Source: Thermocatellispora tengchongensis
GTDB taxonomy: Bacteria > Actinomycetota > Actinomycetes > Streptosporangiales > Streptosporangiaceae
DNA length: 64,000 bases
Assembly (NCBI RefSeq): GCF_014202315.1
Contig: NZ_JACHGN010000015.1
Span: 1 to 64,000, forward strand
Reading direction: 5' to 3'
A program made the translations under genes and the position numbers. Each line of letters opens with the position of its first letter. The stretch's first letter is position 1. Positions 7,715-15,719 of the stretch are shown here, piece by piece. A model generated the notes under the pieces. The model made no database searches and was not told the DNA's origin. It saw only the letters and a program-made list of their open reading frames with translations.

Positions 7715-8367
7715 GCCCGGAGGAACTGGTGCCCGTGCTGTGGGAGGCCACGGCCGAGACCGCGCAGATGGTGCTGTGGTCCACGCTGCTGACGGCGGTG
7801 TTCGGGCTGCCGATCGGCGTGCTCCTGGTCACCACCGGCCGCGGCGGCCTCACCCCGCTGCCCGCACTCAACGCCGTGCTGGGCGCGGTGGTCAACATCG
7901 GGCGCTCGCTGCCGTTCATCGTGCTGATGGTGGCCATCCTGCCGTTCACCCGCCTGATCACCGGAACCACGATCGGCACCGTGGCCGCCATCGTCCCGCT
8001 GACGCTCGGGGCGGTGCCGTTCTACGCGCGGCTGGTGGAGTCCGCGGTGCGCGGCGTGAGCCGCGAGGTCGTGGAGGCCGCGCAGGCGATGGGCGCGCGG
8101 CGCGTCACCGTGGTGCTGAAGGTCCTGCTGCCCGAGACGCTGCCGGCGCTGGTCGCGGGGCTGACCGTGACCGTCGTCGCCCTGATCGGCTACTCGGCGA
8201 TGGCGGGCGCCATCGGCGGCGGCGGCCTCGGCGACCTGGCCATCCGGTACGGCTACCAGCGCTTCGACACCACGGTCATGGTCATCACCGTGGTGCTGCT
8301 CATCGTCATCGTCCAGCTTGTCCAGAGCCTCGGCGACCTCCTCGCCCGCAGGCTCTCTCACAGATAG
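7711..8367 (+). CDS. metI: methionine ABC importer, permease
   Basis: A 218-residue membrane protein with five predicted helices, the usual size for MetI. The cytoplasmic coupling loop EAAQAMGARRVTVVLKVLLPETLP matches the EAA motif that docks on MetN, and FDTTVMVITVV near the end is family-typical. It forms the translocation dimer for methionine. Start GTG 7711 overlaps the metN stop, implying translational coupling. metQ follows 11 bp later. Confidence 0.95.
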   Translation: MSPEELVPVLWEATAETAQMVLWSTLLTAVFGLPIGVLLVTTGRGGLTPLPALNAVLGAVVNIGRSLPFIVLMVAILPFTRLITGTTIGTVAAIVPLTLGAVPFYARLVESAVRGVSREVVEAAQAMGARRVTVVLKVLLPETLPALVAGLTVTVVALIGYSAMAGAIGGGGLGDLAIRYGYQRFDTTVMVITVVLLIVIVQLVQSLGDLLARRLSHR

Positions 8368-8378
8368 GAGATATCGGG

Positions 8379-9224
8379 GTGCGTAGATTGTTCGGGCTGG
8401 CCGCTGCCGCGGTGCTGGCGCTCTCGCTGGCCGCGTGCGGCTCCGACGCCACCACGAGCGCCGGCCCGTCGGGGGACGCGACGGCTTCGCAGGCCGCGCC
8501 GCTGAAGGTCGGCGTGAGCCCGGTGCCGCACGCGCAGATCCTCAAGTACGTCGCCGACAACCTGGCCGCCAAGGCCGGCCTGAAGCTGGACATCGTCGAG
8601 TTCTCCGACTACGTGCAGCCCAACGTCCAGCTCCAGGAGGGCCAGCTCGACGCCAACTACTTCCAGCACCAGCCGTACCTGACGGACTTCCTGAAGTCCA
8701 AGGGCGGCGAGGAGCTGACGTTCGTACAGGCCGTGCACCTGGAGCCGCTCGGGCTGTACTCCAAGAAGGTGACGGCGGTGAGCGCGCTGGCCGACGGGGC
8801 GAAGGTCGCGGTGCCCAACGACGCCACCAACCTCGGCCGGGCGCTGAAGCTGCTCCAGGACAACGGCCTGATCACGCTGAAGGAGGGGGTCGGCACCGAC
8901 GCCACCGAGCGCGACGTCGCGCAGAACCCCAAGAACCTGACGTTCGAGCCCCTGGAGGCGGCCCAGCTCCCCCGCTCCCTGGAGGACGTGGACGCCGCGG
9001 TCATCAACGGCAACTACGCGCTGGAGGCCGGCCTGAAGCCCGCCGGCGACGCGCTGGTGCTGGAGAAGGCCGAGGGCAACCCGTACGCCAACGGCCTGGT
9101 CGTGCGCAAGGGCCAGGAGGGCGACGCGCGGCTGAAGAAGCTCGCCGAGCTGCTCGCGGGCCCGGAGGTGAAGAAGTACATCCAGGACACCTACCAGGGT
9201 TCGGTGATCTCCTCCACGCCCTGA
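8379..9224 (+). CDS. metQ: methionine-binding lipoprotein
   Basis: A 281-residue NlpA/MetQ-family solute-binding lipoprotein. The leader ends with the lipobox LAAC. The mature part has KVGVSPVPHAQILKYV, LDIVEFSDYVQPN and EGQLDANYFQHQPYL, the methionine-cradle segments of MetQ. It captures methionine outside the membrane and passes it to MetNI. GTG 8379 is chosen because TAGGAGATATCGG precedes it and the signal peptide starts there; the frame continues upstream within metI only by chance. A hairpin closes the operon. Confidence 0.95.
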   Translation: MRRLFGLAAAAVLALSLAACGSDATTSAGPSGDATASQAAPLKVGVSPVPHAQILKYVADNLAAKAGLKLDIVEFSDYVQPNVQLQEGQLDANYFQHQPYLTDFLKSKGGEELTFVQAVHLEPLGLYSKKVTAVSALADGAKVAVPNDATNLGRALKLLQDNGLITLKEGVGTDATERDVAQNPKNLTFEPLEAAQLPRSLEDVDAAVINGNYALEAGLKPAGDALVLEKAEGNPYANGLVVRKGQEGDARLKKLAELLAGPEVKKYIQDTYQGSVISSTP

Positions 9225-9235
9225 CGGCCGTCCGC

Positions 9236-9265
9236 GCGGGGCCGGGCCGGTGACACCGGCCCCGC
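9236..9265 (+). terminator. hairpin closing metNIQ
   Basis: GCGGGGCCGG (9236-9245) pairs perfectly with CCGGCCCCGC (9256-9265) around a 10-nt loop, 11 nt after the metQ stop. There is no T-run. Confidence 0.6.
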
Positions 9266-9302
9266 GGCCCGCGGGCACCCGCCGCCCATCAGGGGGCGTC
9301 GA

Positions 9303-9752
9303 TCAGGGGGCGTCGGCCTCCACGGCCGCGACGAACGCCGACGCCTCGCCCTCGTTCATGCCGGTCTCGCCGCGTACCAGGAACACGGCCTGCTCGGTCC
9401 GCCCGGCCGCCTTCAGGGCCCGCACCCGCTCGGCGAGGTCGCCCGTCGCGGCCGGCCGGAGCACGGGGCGGCCTATGCGCGGCGGCAACGGCGAGGGGCG
9501 GCCCGCCGCGATGGCGTCCACGGCGTCCTTGGCCTCCTTGAGGCCGATCCCGGGGATCTCCTCGCGGACCAGCTTGATCGCGTGGATCTGACGCCCCCGC
9601 TCGCACAGCCAGCGTACGCGCTCGGTCAGGTCGGCCCCGACGGGCGGCCGCTCCAGCGGGGCCGCGCCGGCGCGCGCCCTGACCATGACGACGGCGGCCA
9701 GGACGAGGATCGCCCCGGCCGCCAGCAGGATGTACAGCACCTCATCGGACAC
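9303..9752 (-). CDS. membrane-anchored protein with two L7/L12-like repeats
   Basis: A 149-residue protein. Residues 5-25 form one N-terminal membrane helix. The soluble part carries two copies of a segment resembling the C-terminal domain of ribosomal protein L7/L12: about 42-84, with HAIKLVREEIPGIGLKEAK (compare VIKxVRExTGLGLKEAK in L12), and a weaker copy at 104-146 (ERVRALKAAGRTEQAVFLV...NEGEA). In L12 this domain recruits translation GTPases. Here it faces the cytoplasm from the membrane, and its partner is unknown. Small proteins of this type occur as hypothetical proteins in actinobacteria. It is transcribed toward metQ. Confidence 0.75.
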   Translation of the reverse strand: MSDEVLYILLAAGAILVLAAVVMVRARAGAAPLERPPVGADLTERVRWLCERGRQIHAIKLVREEIPGIGLKEAKDAVDAIAAGRPSPLPPRIGRPVLRPAATGDLAERVRALKAAGRTEQAVFLVRGETGMNEGEASAFVAAVEADAP

Positions 9753-9828
9753 GCCGCGATCTTACGCCGCCGGCTCAGCCCAGGTCGCCTGGCCCGGCCA
9801 TCCGCATCCGCAACCGCGGGAAGCGGAG

Positions 9829-10497
9829 TCAGGCTCTCGCCAGGGTCGCGACCTCGACCTCGGGGGTCCTGGTCCGCGAGATCTGGACGATCACGTCGCG
9901 CAGGTGCTCGCGCATCGCGGCCTCGGCCGCCTCCGGGTCGCGGGCGACGATCGCATCGACGATCTTCTCGTGCTGGACCAGCGAGACGCCGGAGCGGCCC
10001 GGCTGGAGGGACAGGCGGAACTGGTGGCGTACGAGCTGGCCCTGGAGCCGGACCAGAATGGTGCGGGCGGTGCCCTGGCCGGCGATCTCCTGGATGAGGG
10101 AGTGGAGGGCCGCGTTGAGCTCGGAGTAGGCCAGGGGGTCGCCCGCCTCGACCTTCTCCCGCATCGCGCGCCGGATCTCCAGCAGGCGCTCGGCCTGCTC
10201 GGGGGTCACGCGCTCGGCGGCCTTCGCCGCCAGCAGGCCCTCCAGCGCCATCCGCACTTCGGTGATCTCGACCGCCTCGTCGGTGGAGACCGCGCGGACC
10301 CGGGCTCCCTTGTTGCGCTGCACCTCGACGAGGCCGTCGGCGACGAGCTCGCGCAGCGCCTGGCGCACGGCCGACCTGCTGGCCTGGTACAGCTCGCACA
10401 GCTCGGCCTCGATGAGGCGCTGGCCGGGGGCGAAGCGCCCGTCGAGCACCGCGCGGCGGATCTTCGCGACCAGATCCTGAGTGTCGGGCCCTTCCAT
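9829..10497 (-). CDS. GntR-family (FCD) regulator of the 4,5-cleavage operon
   Basis: A 222-residue regulator. The winged helix at about 8-70 contains LIEAELCELYQASRSAVRQALRELV, and the rest is an all-helical FCD ligand domain with conserved acidic and His residues (SELNAALHSLI, HEKIVDAI, REHL). AGGAGG lies 6 nt before the chosen ATG. The operator-like TTGTCAACAT overlaps its own -10 box (10547-10552), and the same core occurs twice upstream of the catabolic operon whose last gene ends at 10625. It therefore most likely represses itself and that operon until a pathway intermediate binds. The effector is not known. Confidence 0.9.
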   Translation of the reverse strand: MEGPDTQDLVAKIRRAVLDGRFAPGQRLIEAELCELYQASRSAVRQALRELVADGLVEVQRNKGARVRAVSTDEAVEITEVRMALEGLLAAKAAERVTPEQAERLLEIRRAMREKVEAGDPLAYSELNAALHSLIQEIAGQGTARTILVRLQGQLVRHQFRLSLQPGRSGVSLVQHEKIVDAIVARDPEAAEAAMREHLRDVIVQISRTRTPEVEVATLARA

Positions 10498-10537
10498 GAT
10501 CGTCCTCCTGTGTCCGGCGCCGCACGATGCCGTATGA

Positions 10538-10568
10538 TTTGTCAACATTCTAGGTGACGAAATCGTCA
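10538..10568 (-). promoter_or_regulatory. GntR promoter, operator and second dyad
   Basis: For leftward transcription the -10 box TAGAAT is the complement of 10547-10552. Partly overlapping it is TTGTCAACAT (10539-10548), the core also found at 14005-14014 and 14051-14066. A separate dyad, TGACGA (10555-10560) AA TCGTCA (10563-10568), lies just upstream, where an activator or second regulator could bind. Confidence 0.65.
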
Positions 10569-10624
10569 TCCCCGTCCAATGCGGCGGCCACCGGGTGCCC
10601 TCCTGCGAGGCTCGAACGGGGAGA

Positions 10625-11728
10625 TCAGGGCCGGCGCGGCCAGACCACCCCGTCGAAGAGCTTGCGCGCGGTGCGGACCACGCCGGAGCGGCGCACGCGC
10701 AGGCCGGCGCCGGTGCCCGAGACCTCGATCAAGGCGTCGAAGTAGCCGGTGGGGTGCTCGATCCGCAGCGGCCCGCCCGGCGCCGTACGCCCGGCCGCCT
10801 CCGCGGCCACCGAGCCGTCCAGGAGCACGGCGGTGGCGACCGACACGGCGCCCAGCACGCCGATGGAGGTGTGGACCCGGTGCGGGATGAAGGTCCGGGC
10901 CGAGATCGTGCCCCCGTCCCTGGGGGCGGCGACCAGGGCCACTTTCGGCACGGTGGTCGTACGCACGTCGCCCAGCCCCATCAGCGCGCCCGCCCGCAGG
11001 CGTATCTCCTCGACCCTGGCCGTCAGCGCGGCGTCGGCCTCCAGCTCCGTGGGGGACTCGTAGCCGGTCGCGCCCAGCGCCCCGGCCGCGACCACGACCA
11101 CGGGCATGCCGTTGTCCACGCAGGTCGCCGCCACGCCGGCGATCTCGTCGCGCACCGAGCCGGTGGGCAGGAGGCTGCCGCAGGTGGCCCCCTCCGTCCC
11201 CTCGAAGCACAGGGTGACGGGCGCCGCCGGGAACGGCACGCCCGAGATGTACGTGCCGCCCGCGTACCTCACCCGGCCGCCGCGGGTGTCCACGTACGCG
11301 GTGGCCACCCCGTCGCCGTTCAGGATCCGGATGCGCACCCGCGTCTCGTCGCCCTCGGCCGGGACCAGCCCGCGCTCGATGGCGAACGGGGCGACGCCGG
11401 CCAGGATGTTGCCGCACGTCTGACCCGCCGACACCAGGGCCTCGGCCACGTGCACCTGCAAGAACAGGTAGTCGACGTCCGCGCGCGGCTCGGGCGAGCG
11501 GGAGACGACGGCCACCTTGCTCGTCAGCGGGTGACCGCCGCCGATCCCGTCGAGCTGCGCGGTGTCCGGCGAGCCCATCAGCCGCAGCAGCAGGTCGTCG
11601 CGGCGGGCGGGGTCGGCGGGCAGGTCGCCGGCGAGGAAGTAGGCCCCCTTCGAGGTGCCGCCGCGCATCAGCATGCAGGCGACCCCGGCCTCTTCGTCGT
11701 CTTCGTCGAAGGTGTCCACGCCACTCAT
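10625..11728 (-). CDS. galD: PrpF-family 4-oxalomesaconate tautomerase
   Basis: A 367-residue member of the PrpF/GalD family of cofactor-free isomerases. The family mark RGGTSKGAYF is at about residue 22; others are GHPLTSKVAVV and GQTCGNILAGVAPFA, where a conserved Cys acts in proton transfer. GalD converts the keto and enol forms of 4-oxalomesaconate in gallate/protocatechuate 4,5-cleavage; PrpF itself isomerises aconitate in the methylcitrate cycle. The neighbouring hydratase and aldolase genes favour the GalD role. It starts at 11728, overlapping the stop of the upstream dehydrogenase by four bases, and is the last gene of the operon. Confidence 0.82.
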   Translation of the reverse strand: MSGVDTFDEDDEEAGVACMLMRGGTSKGAYFLAGDLPADPARRDDLLLRLMGSPDTAQLDGIGGGHPLTSKVAVVSRSPEPRADVDYLFLQVHVAEALVSAGQTCGNILAGVAPFAIERGLVPAEGDETRVRIRILNGDGVATAYVDTRGGRVRYAGGTYISGVPFPAAPVTLCFEGTEGATCGSLLPTGSVRDEIAGVAATCVDNGMPVVVVAAGALGATGYESPTELEADAALTARVEEIRLRAGALMGLGDVRTTTVPKVALVAAPRDGGTISARTFIPHRVHTSIGVLGAVSVATAVLLDGSVAAEAAGRTAPGGPLRIEHPTGYFDALIEVSGTGAGLRVRRSGVVRTARKLFDGVVWPRRP

Positions 11729-12519
11729 GGTGCCGTGCCGGGGCGGGGGATGCCCCGGCCGGGCACCGACCGCAGGACCTCCGCCGTGGCCCGGGTCATC
11801 AACGGCATCTCGCCGGACGACTCGGCCATCTCGGCGGCGGCCTCCATCTCGGCCACCCGGCGGACGCTGTGGCGTACGGTGCCGTCGAGCAGCCTGCGGA
11901 TCACGTCGCCGTCGAGCTCGGTCAGGGTCTCGACCAGGTGGTCGTGGCACCACCGCCCCAGCCCCTGCGCCTCCGCCACCCGCAGCGACTCGACCATCAG
12001 GGCGGTCAGGCCCTTCACCACGATGCTGCGCAGCAGCTTGCGCGCCGCCGCCTCGCCGACCCTGCCGCCGAGCGGGGTGACGTCCATGCCGCAGGCGGTG
12101 AGCAGACGGGCCGCCCGGACCACCCCGGGGCCCGACATCAGGATCGGGGTGCGCATCCCGAGCCGGAGCACGGGCGCCATCAGCACTCCCTCGGCGAACG
12201 ACAGCCCGTGCGCGGCGGCGGTGGCCGCCAGTTCGCGCTTCAGCTCGGGACTCGCGGTCGCGAGGTCGAGGTAGACGGCGTCGGGCGCGGTGTGCCCGAG
12301 CACCGACGCGAGCGCGGCGGGCGCGTCGGCGGCGGCCGTCAGACCGATCACCAGGTCCGCGCCGGCCACGGCCTCGGCGGGGCCGCCCATGGCGGTGAAG
12401 CCGGCCGGGCGCCCGGTCCAGGCCGGGTCGAAGCCCGTGACGTGCGCGTACGCGCTGAGGTCCGAGGCGATGGCGTAGCCCGCCTCGCCGAGCCCGAGGA
12501 AGGCGACATGGGGTCTCAT
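11725..12519 (-). CDS. NAD(P)-binding dehydrogenase with DUF1932-type C-terminus
   Basis: A 264-residue protein of the beta-hydroxyacid / 6-phosphogluconate dehydrogenase group. The Rossmann motif GLGEAGYAIA begins near residue 8, and DAVYLDLATASP is the substrate-side loop. The helical C-terminal half, with RKLLRSIVVKGLTALMVESL, has the conserved Lys position of the family and resembles DUF1932. Such genes often sit beside the 4-carboxy-4-hydroxy-2-oxoadipate aldolase gene in 4,5-cleavage clusters, but the exact reaction is not settled. ATGA overlaps link it to both neighbours. Confidence 0.8.
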   Translation of the reverse strand: MRPHVAFLGLGEAGYAIASDLSAYAHVTGFDPAWTGRPAGFTAMGGPAEAVAGADLVIGLTAAADAPAALASVLGHTAPDAVYLDLATASPELKRELAATAAAHGLSFAEGVLMAPVLRLGMRTPILMSGPGVVRAARLLTACGMDVTPLGGRVGEAAARKLLRSIVVKGLTALMVESLRVAEAQGLGRWCHDHLVETLTELDGDVIRRLLDGTVRHSVRRVAEMEAAAEMAESSGEMPLMTRATAEVLRSVPGRGIPRPGTAP

Positions 12520-13217
12520 CCCGCGTCCTCCGGCAGGTCGTCCACGTACTGGACGCCCAGCTCGGCCAGCAGGTCGCGCAGGCCGTACATGTCCACGCCG
12601 AGGACGCCGGAGCGCAGGGCCTCGCGCTTGTCCTCCTCGGCCGCGAGCCTGGCCCGCGACCGCTCCAGCACGCCGGCGGCCGAGCGGCGGGGGACGCACA
12701 TCACGCCGTCGTCGTCGGCGATCACGACGTCGCCGGGGCGCACGAGCTGCCCGCCGCACACCACCGGGACGTTGACGGAGCCGGGGCTCGCCTTCACGGT
12801 GCCCTGCGCCGAGACGGCGCGCGCCCAGACCGGGAACCCCATCGCGCGGAGGGTGGCGATGTCGCGCACCCCGGCGTCCGTCACCAGGCCGATCACACCG
12901 CGGGCGGCCAGCGAGGTCGCGAGCAGCTCGCCGAACATGCCGTCCGTGGACGGGGAGGTGACGGTCACGACGAGGACGTCGCCCTCGCGGCACATCTCCA
13001 CCGCCGCGTGGATCATCAGGTTGTCGCCGGGGTGGCACGACACCGTCACCGCGGGCCCGGCGATCACCGCGCCGTCCTGCCGTGGGCGCACCGCGGGGTC
13101 CACCAGCCCGGTCCGCCCGGCCGCCTCGTGGGCGGTGGCGACACCGGCGTCACGCAGCCCCCGTACGACGTCGGGGTCGGGACGCGTCACATTGCGCACG
13201 ACATAGTGCCCGGCCAT
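12516..13217 (-). CDS. 4-carboxy-4-hydroxy-2-oxoadipate aldolase (RraA/LigK family)
   Basis: A 233-residue RraA-like class II aldolase, the family of LigK, GalC and ProA. Marks include GPAVTVSCHPGDNLMIHAA, GLVTDAGVRDIATL (metal- and substrate-site D and R), VSAQGTVKASPGSVNVPV and DDDGVMCVP. It splits 4-carboxy-4-hydroxy-2-oxoadipate to pyruvate and oxaloacetate, the last step of 4,5-cleavage of protocatechuate or gallate. AGGAGG sits 7 nt before the start. The gene follows the hydratase by 10 bp and overlaps the dehydrogenase start by four bases, so the lower pathway is one transcript. Confidence 0.88.
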   Translation of the reverse strand: MAGHYVVRNVTRPDPDVVRGLRDAGVATAHEAAGRTGLVDPAVRPRQDGAVIAGPAVTVSCHPGDNLMIHAAVEMCREGDVLVVTVTSPSTDGMFGELLATSLAARGVIGLVTDAGVRDIATLRAMGFPVWARAVSAQGTVKASPGSVNVPVVCGGQLVRPGDVVIADDDGVMCVPRRSAAGVLERSRARLAAEEDKREALRSGVLGVDMYGLRDLLAELGVQYVDDLPEDAG

Positions 13218-13227
13218 TGCGATCCTC

Positions 13228-13959
13228 CTAGTCGAGCTCGGTCGTGACCTGCGGGTAGATCCGCTGGTAGGCCTCGGCGTACGCGTCCACGGGCAGGCCC
13301 AGGTTCGGCCCGCTGTTGCGCTTGGCCTGCACCCCGCGGCGGCGTCCGAGGTCGGTGTAGTACTCCACCAGGTGACCCTGCGCGCCCAGGCTGTGCATCG
13401 CCGCCAGCTTCCGCTCCCACACCGGCGTGATGTCGAGCAGCACGTCGGGGTGGAAGCCGCACATCTCGGGCTGGTGCGGCTCGAAGCAGAAGACCGGAGG
13501 AGCGCCGATCACCTCCCCCTCCCCCGGCACACCGGGCGCCTGCGCGAGAATCCGCGCCTTCAGGGCGATCTCCCGCGCCGCAGGGTGGTCGATGTTGTAC
13601 GGGTCCTGCGCCGCGTGCGTCAGCACGACCGACGGCTGCAGGCGGCGGTACAGGTCGATCAGCGCCCGCATCAGCTCCGGCGTCTCGGTCAGCGGGTAGT
13701 CGCCGGCGTCGAAGAACACCACCTCCGCCCCGAGCGCGTTCGCCGCCTTCTCCCCCTCTTCCCGCCGGATCGCCTTGACCTCGTCCAGGCTGAGCCCCTT
13801 CCGCCACAGGCTGGCGGACTCACCGCGCTCCCCGAAGCTGAGACAGGCGATCACGGCTCGCCGCCCCCGCTGGGTCGCCAGCGCGATGGCCCCGCCGGCC
13901 CGCCAGACGAAGTCCCCCGGATGCGCGGTGACGACCAGCAGCGGGTCCTCGCTCGGCAT
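13228..13959 (-). CDS. galB: PIG-L-family 4-oxalomesaconate hydratase
   Basis: A 243-residue PIG-L/LmbE-fold zinc protein. The usual AHPDDE is AHPGDFVWRAGG (His13, Asp16), and the third ligand region is NIDH (122-125). The DFVWRAGGA wording is how I remember the GalB hydratases of Pseudomonas gallate pathways, rather than N-deacetylases. GalB hydrates 4-oxalomesaconate, giving the aldolase substrate. The tautomerase and aldolase in the same operon support this. ATG 13959 is chosen because AGGAGGAACAGC precedes it; the upstream in-frame start would use that site as codons. It is the first gene after the operator pair at 14004-14066. Confidence 0.85.
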   Translation of the reverse strand: MPSEDPLLVVTAHPGDFVWRAGGAIALATQRGRRAVIACLSFGERGESASLWRKGLSLDEVKAIRREEGEKAANALGAEVVFFDAGDYPLTETPELMRALIDLYRRLQPSVVLTHAAQDPYNIDHPAAREIALKARILAQAPGVPGEGEVIGAPPVFCFEPHQPEMCGFHPDVLLDITPVWERKLAAMHSLGAQGHLVEYYTDLGRRRGVQAKRNSGPNLGLPVDAYAEAYQRIYPQVTTELD

Positions 13960-14003
13960 GCTGTTCCTCCTCAAGTCCCGGACGGCAGCGCACTGTCGCC
14001 AAG

Positions 14004-14066
14004 ATTGTCAACAAAAGGACGCCCAGAAGAAGCCGCCCTGATTTGCGCCGATATTGTTGACAATAT
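14004..14066 (-). promoter_or_regulatory. two GntR operator candidates before the galB operon
   Basis: ATATTGTTGACAATAT (14051-14066) is a perfect dyad with 7-bp arms and a TG centre. TTGTCAACAA (14005-14014) carries the same core in the other orientation, 49 bp closer to galB. The same core lies on the regulator's promoter at 10539-10548. On the leftward strand each site contains TTGACA or TTGTCA, so bound protein would cover a -35 region. From 14067 to 14238 nothing else is recognisable. Confidence 0.7.
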
Positions 14067-14258
14067 CCTCCTCAACCGCCCGGCCACAACAGGGGGATGG
14101 CCCCGTCTTGGAGCCGACGCCAGGGAAGGCGCGGTTCGCAGGCGGGGACGAACGTGGGCCGGATGAGCGCAGGGCGCGCATCGGCGACGCGCCGCTCGCC
14201 CACGCCGTACCCAGGTGAATCGCGGCCGAGGCCGCGGCTAGTATGGCTGGCGGTTCGA

Positions 14259-14350
14259 GGAGGTGTACGCGTCCTGGTGGGCGCCGCGGTCTTCAAAACC
14301 GACGAGGCCGAGGATCTCGGCCTGGCGGGTTCGATTCCCGTCCACCTCCG
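14259..14350 (+). tRNA. selC: tRNA-Sec (anticodon TCA)
   Basis: A 92-nt selenocysteine tRNA. The anticodon TCA (14293-14295) reads UGA in the loop CTTCAAA. Sec-specific features are present: a 6-bp D stem with a 4-nt loop (14269-14274 with 14279-14284), a long variable arm with an AGGCCGAG/CTCGGCCT stem (14305-14323), and the GGTTCGATTCC T-loop. The acceptor pairs GGAGGTG (14259-14265) with CACCTCC, here read 14343-14349; the eighth position is a U-C mismatch (14266/14342) where 8 bp are usual. The top pair of the anticodon stem is also open. G14350 is the discriminator and CCA is not encoded. A possible -10 (TAGTAT) is at 14239-14244. No selA, selB or selD is in the window. Confidence 0.92.
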
Positions 14351-14458
14351 CGCATATGGGCTCACGACCCGTTTCCGGCATCGGCGAGCGGCCGCCCGTT
14401 CTCCCCGCGGAGCCGGGAAGCGGGGAACGGAGCCCCCGGACCGGCTATGGTCTGGATC

Positions 14459-14920
14459 ATGAAGCGGATGTACCTGCCGCTGTCCGCGCTGGGGCTCGCG
14501 TTCCTCACGCTGTCCGGCATCGCGGTGCTCGCTCCCCTTTGGGCCCAGACGGGCAGGTGCGGCGAGGAGTACGACCGCATCAACCGGGCCCTGGCGGGTT
14601 TCGACATCCTGGCGGTGGCCCCGCCCGGGGCCGTCCCGCGCGGGGAGCGCACGGCCAGTTGCGACACCGACGACTATTTCGCGTCCATCGGCCTCTCCTA
14701 CCGCCCGGACCGGCGCCATGACTCACTGCAGGAAGTGGAGACCTTCTACCGATCCGCCGCCCTCCGGCACGGCTGGAAGATCGTCCCGGCCGAGGACTCC
14801 CCGAACGGCGAGGAATGCGTGATCAAAGAGGTCGCGGGCGACCCGGTCAACCTCTCGGTCTGGTTCCCTCCGGACGCCGCCGGCGACTACGACGTGAGCG
14901 TGTCCACCTGGCCCTGCTGA
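14459..14920 (+). CDS. small exported or membrane-anchored hypothetical protein
   Basis: A 153-residue protein with an N-terminal hydrophobic segment (about 5-28) that is either a signal peptide or an anchor; no lipobox follows. The outer part has Cys at about 34, 68, 121 and 153 and resembles exported actinobacterial proteins of unknown role. The start is set by a -10 box, TATGGT (14446-14451), 7 nt before ATG 14459, which suggests a leaderless mRNA; no ribosome-binding site is visible. It follows the tRNA-Sec gene by about 110 bp but contains no in-frame TGA, so it is not itself a selenoprotein. Confidence 0.7.
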   Translation: MKRMYLPLSALGLAFLTLSGIAVLAPLWAQTGRCGEEYDRINRALAGFDILAVAPPGAVPRGERTASCDTDDYFASIGLSYRPDRRHDSLQEVETFYRSAALRHGWKIVPAEDSPNGEECVIKEVAGDPVNLSVWFPPDAAGDYDVSVSTWPC

Positions 14921-14977
14921 CGGTTCGCAGGCCGTAGAGGGAGCCACACACACCGGCGCAGGGGTGTGCCCGCCGGG

Positions 14978-15541
14978 TCAGGCGGAGACGAGCCGGAGGA
15001 TCGCCGTGCCCTCCGCTCCCGCCACCACCTGCAGCACGACCGCGCCCTTCCGCTCGCGCGGCGGCTTCCCCGCCCTGCCGCACGAACTGCTGCTGCCGCC
15101 GCTGTAGAAGACGACGACGCAGCCGCTGCCGTCGCCGCTCGCCTCGCCGCTGGCCCTGCTGTTCGCCGAGGTCACCTTGTAGCCGACCTCGTTCTCGCCG
15201 ACCTTGGTCAGGGTCAGCTTCGCGGGACCGTCGGGGATCTCGAAGCGGATCGTCACCGGCTCCGACACCGCGATCTCGCAGTTCCCGTCGGTGCACGCCT
15301 CGGGGTCGCTCCCGTCGGCCGCCGTCACCGCCGGGGACGGGGTGGGCGTGGGAGACGGGCTCTGCGAGGCTTGGGAGGGCGAGGGCGAGGGCGAGGGCGC
15401 GGCAGGCCGGGCGCTCTGCGCATTTTGGGCGCTCTGGGCGCCTTCGCCGACGCCACCGCATCCGGCCAGGGCCAGCGCGGTCAGCATGGCCGGCAGAACC
15501 AAGCCGGCCGTACGTCGCGTGCCCGTGGTCGGGTCCGACAT
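14978..15541 (-). CDS. lipoprotein with Ser/Pro-rich linker
   Basis: A 187-residue lipoprotein. The leader ends at LAGC (Cys28), then a Ser/Pro/Gln/Thr-rich linker with repeated SPS units runs to about residue 70 (seen in the DNA as repeated GGGCGA). The compact C-terminal part, with two Cys pairs and VTIRFEIPDGPAKLTL, looks like a beta-sandwich. GGAGGG precedes the start. No function is recognised. It is not obviously linked to either neighbour. Confidence 0.7.
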   Translation of the reverse strand: MSDPTTGTRRTAGLVLPAMLTALALAGCGGVGEGAQSAQNAQSARPAAPSPSPSPSQASQSPSPTPTPSPAVTAADGSDPEACTDGNCEIAVSEPVTIRFEIPDGPAKLTLTKVGENEVGYKVTSANSRASGEASGDGSGCVVVFYSGGSSSSCGRAGKPPRERKGAVVLQVVAGAEGTAILRLVSA

Positions 15542-15719
15542 CAGCCCTCCATACCTCGTCCGGGGTCGAGTGGCGAACCGGCAGCCGGTACCGGCAGCCA
15601 CGAGAGAGCGACGGCATCGTCACTCGCGATCGTCACTCGCGCCGACGACAACATCCTGCCACCGGACGCGGTGCGACACACGCGAGCGGCACCATGAGTA
15701 TCCGGCCGTGTCGAACACG

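Noticed and set aside
14459-14920. Selenoprotein candidate next to tRNA-Sec
   Set aside because: It has no in-frame TGA before its stop, so it cannot encode selenocysteine.
15376-15400. GGGCGA repeats as a regulatory element
   Set aside because: They lie in the coding sequence of a lipoprotein and simply encode its Ser/Pro linker.
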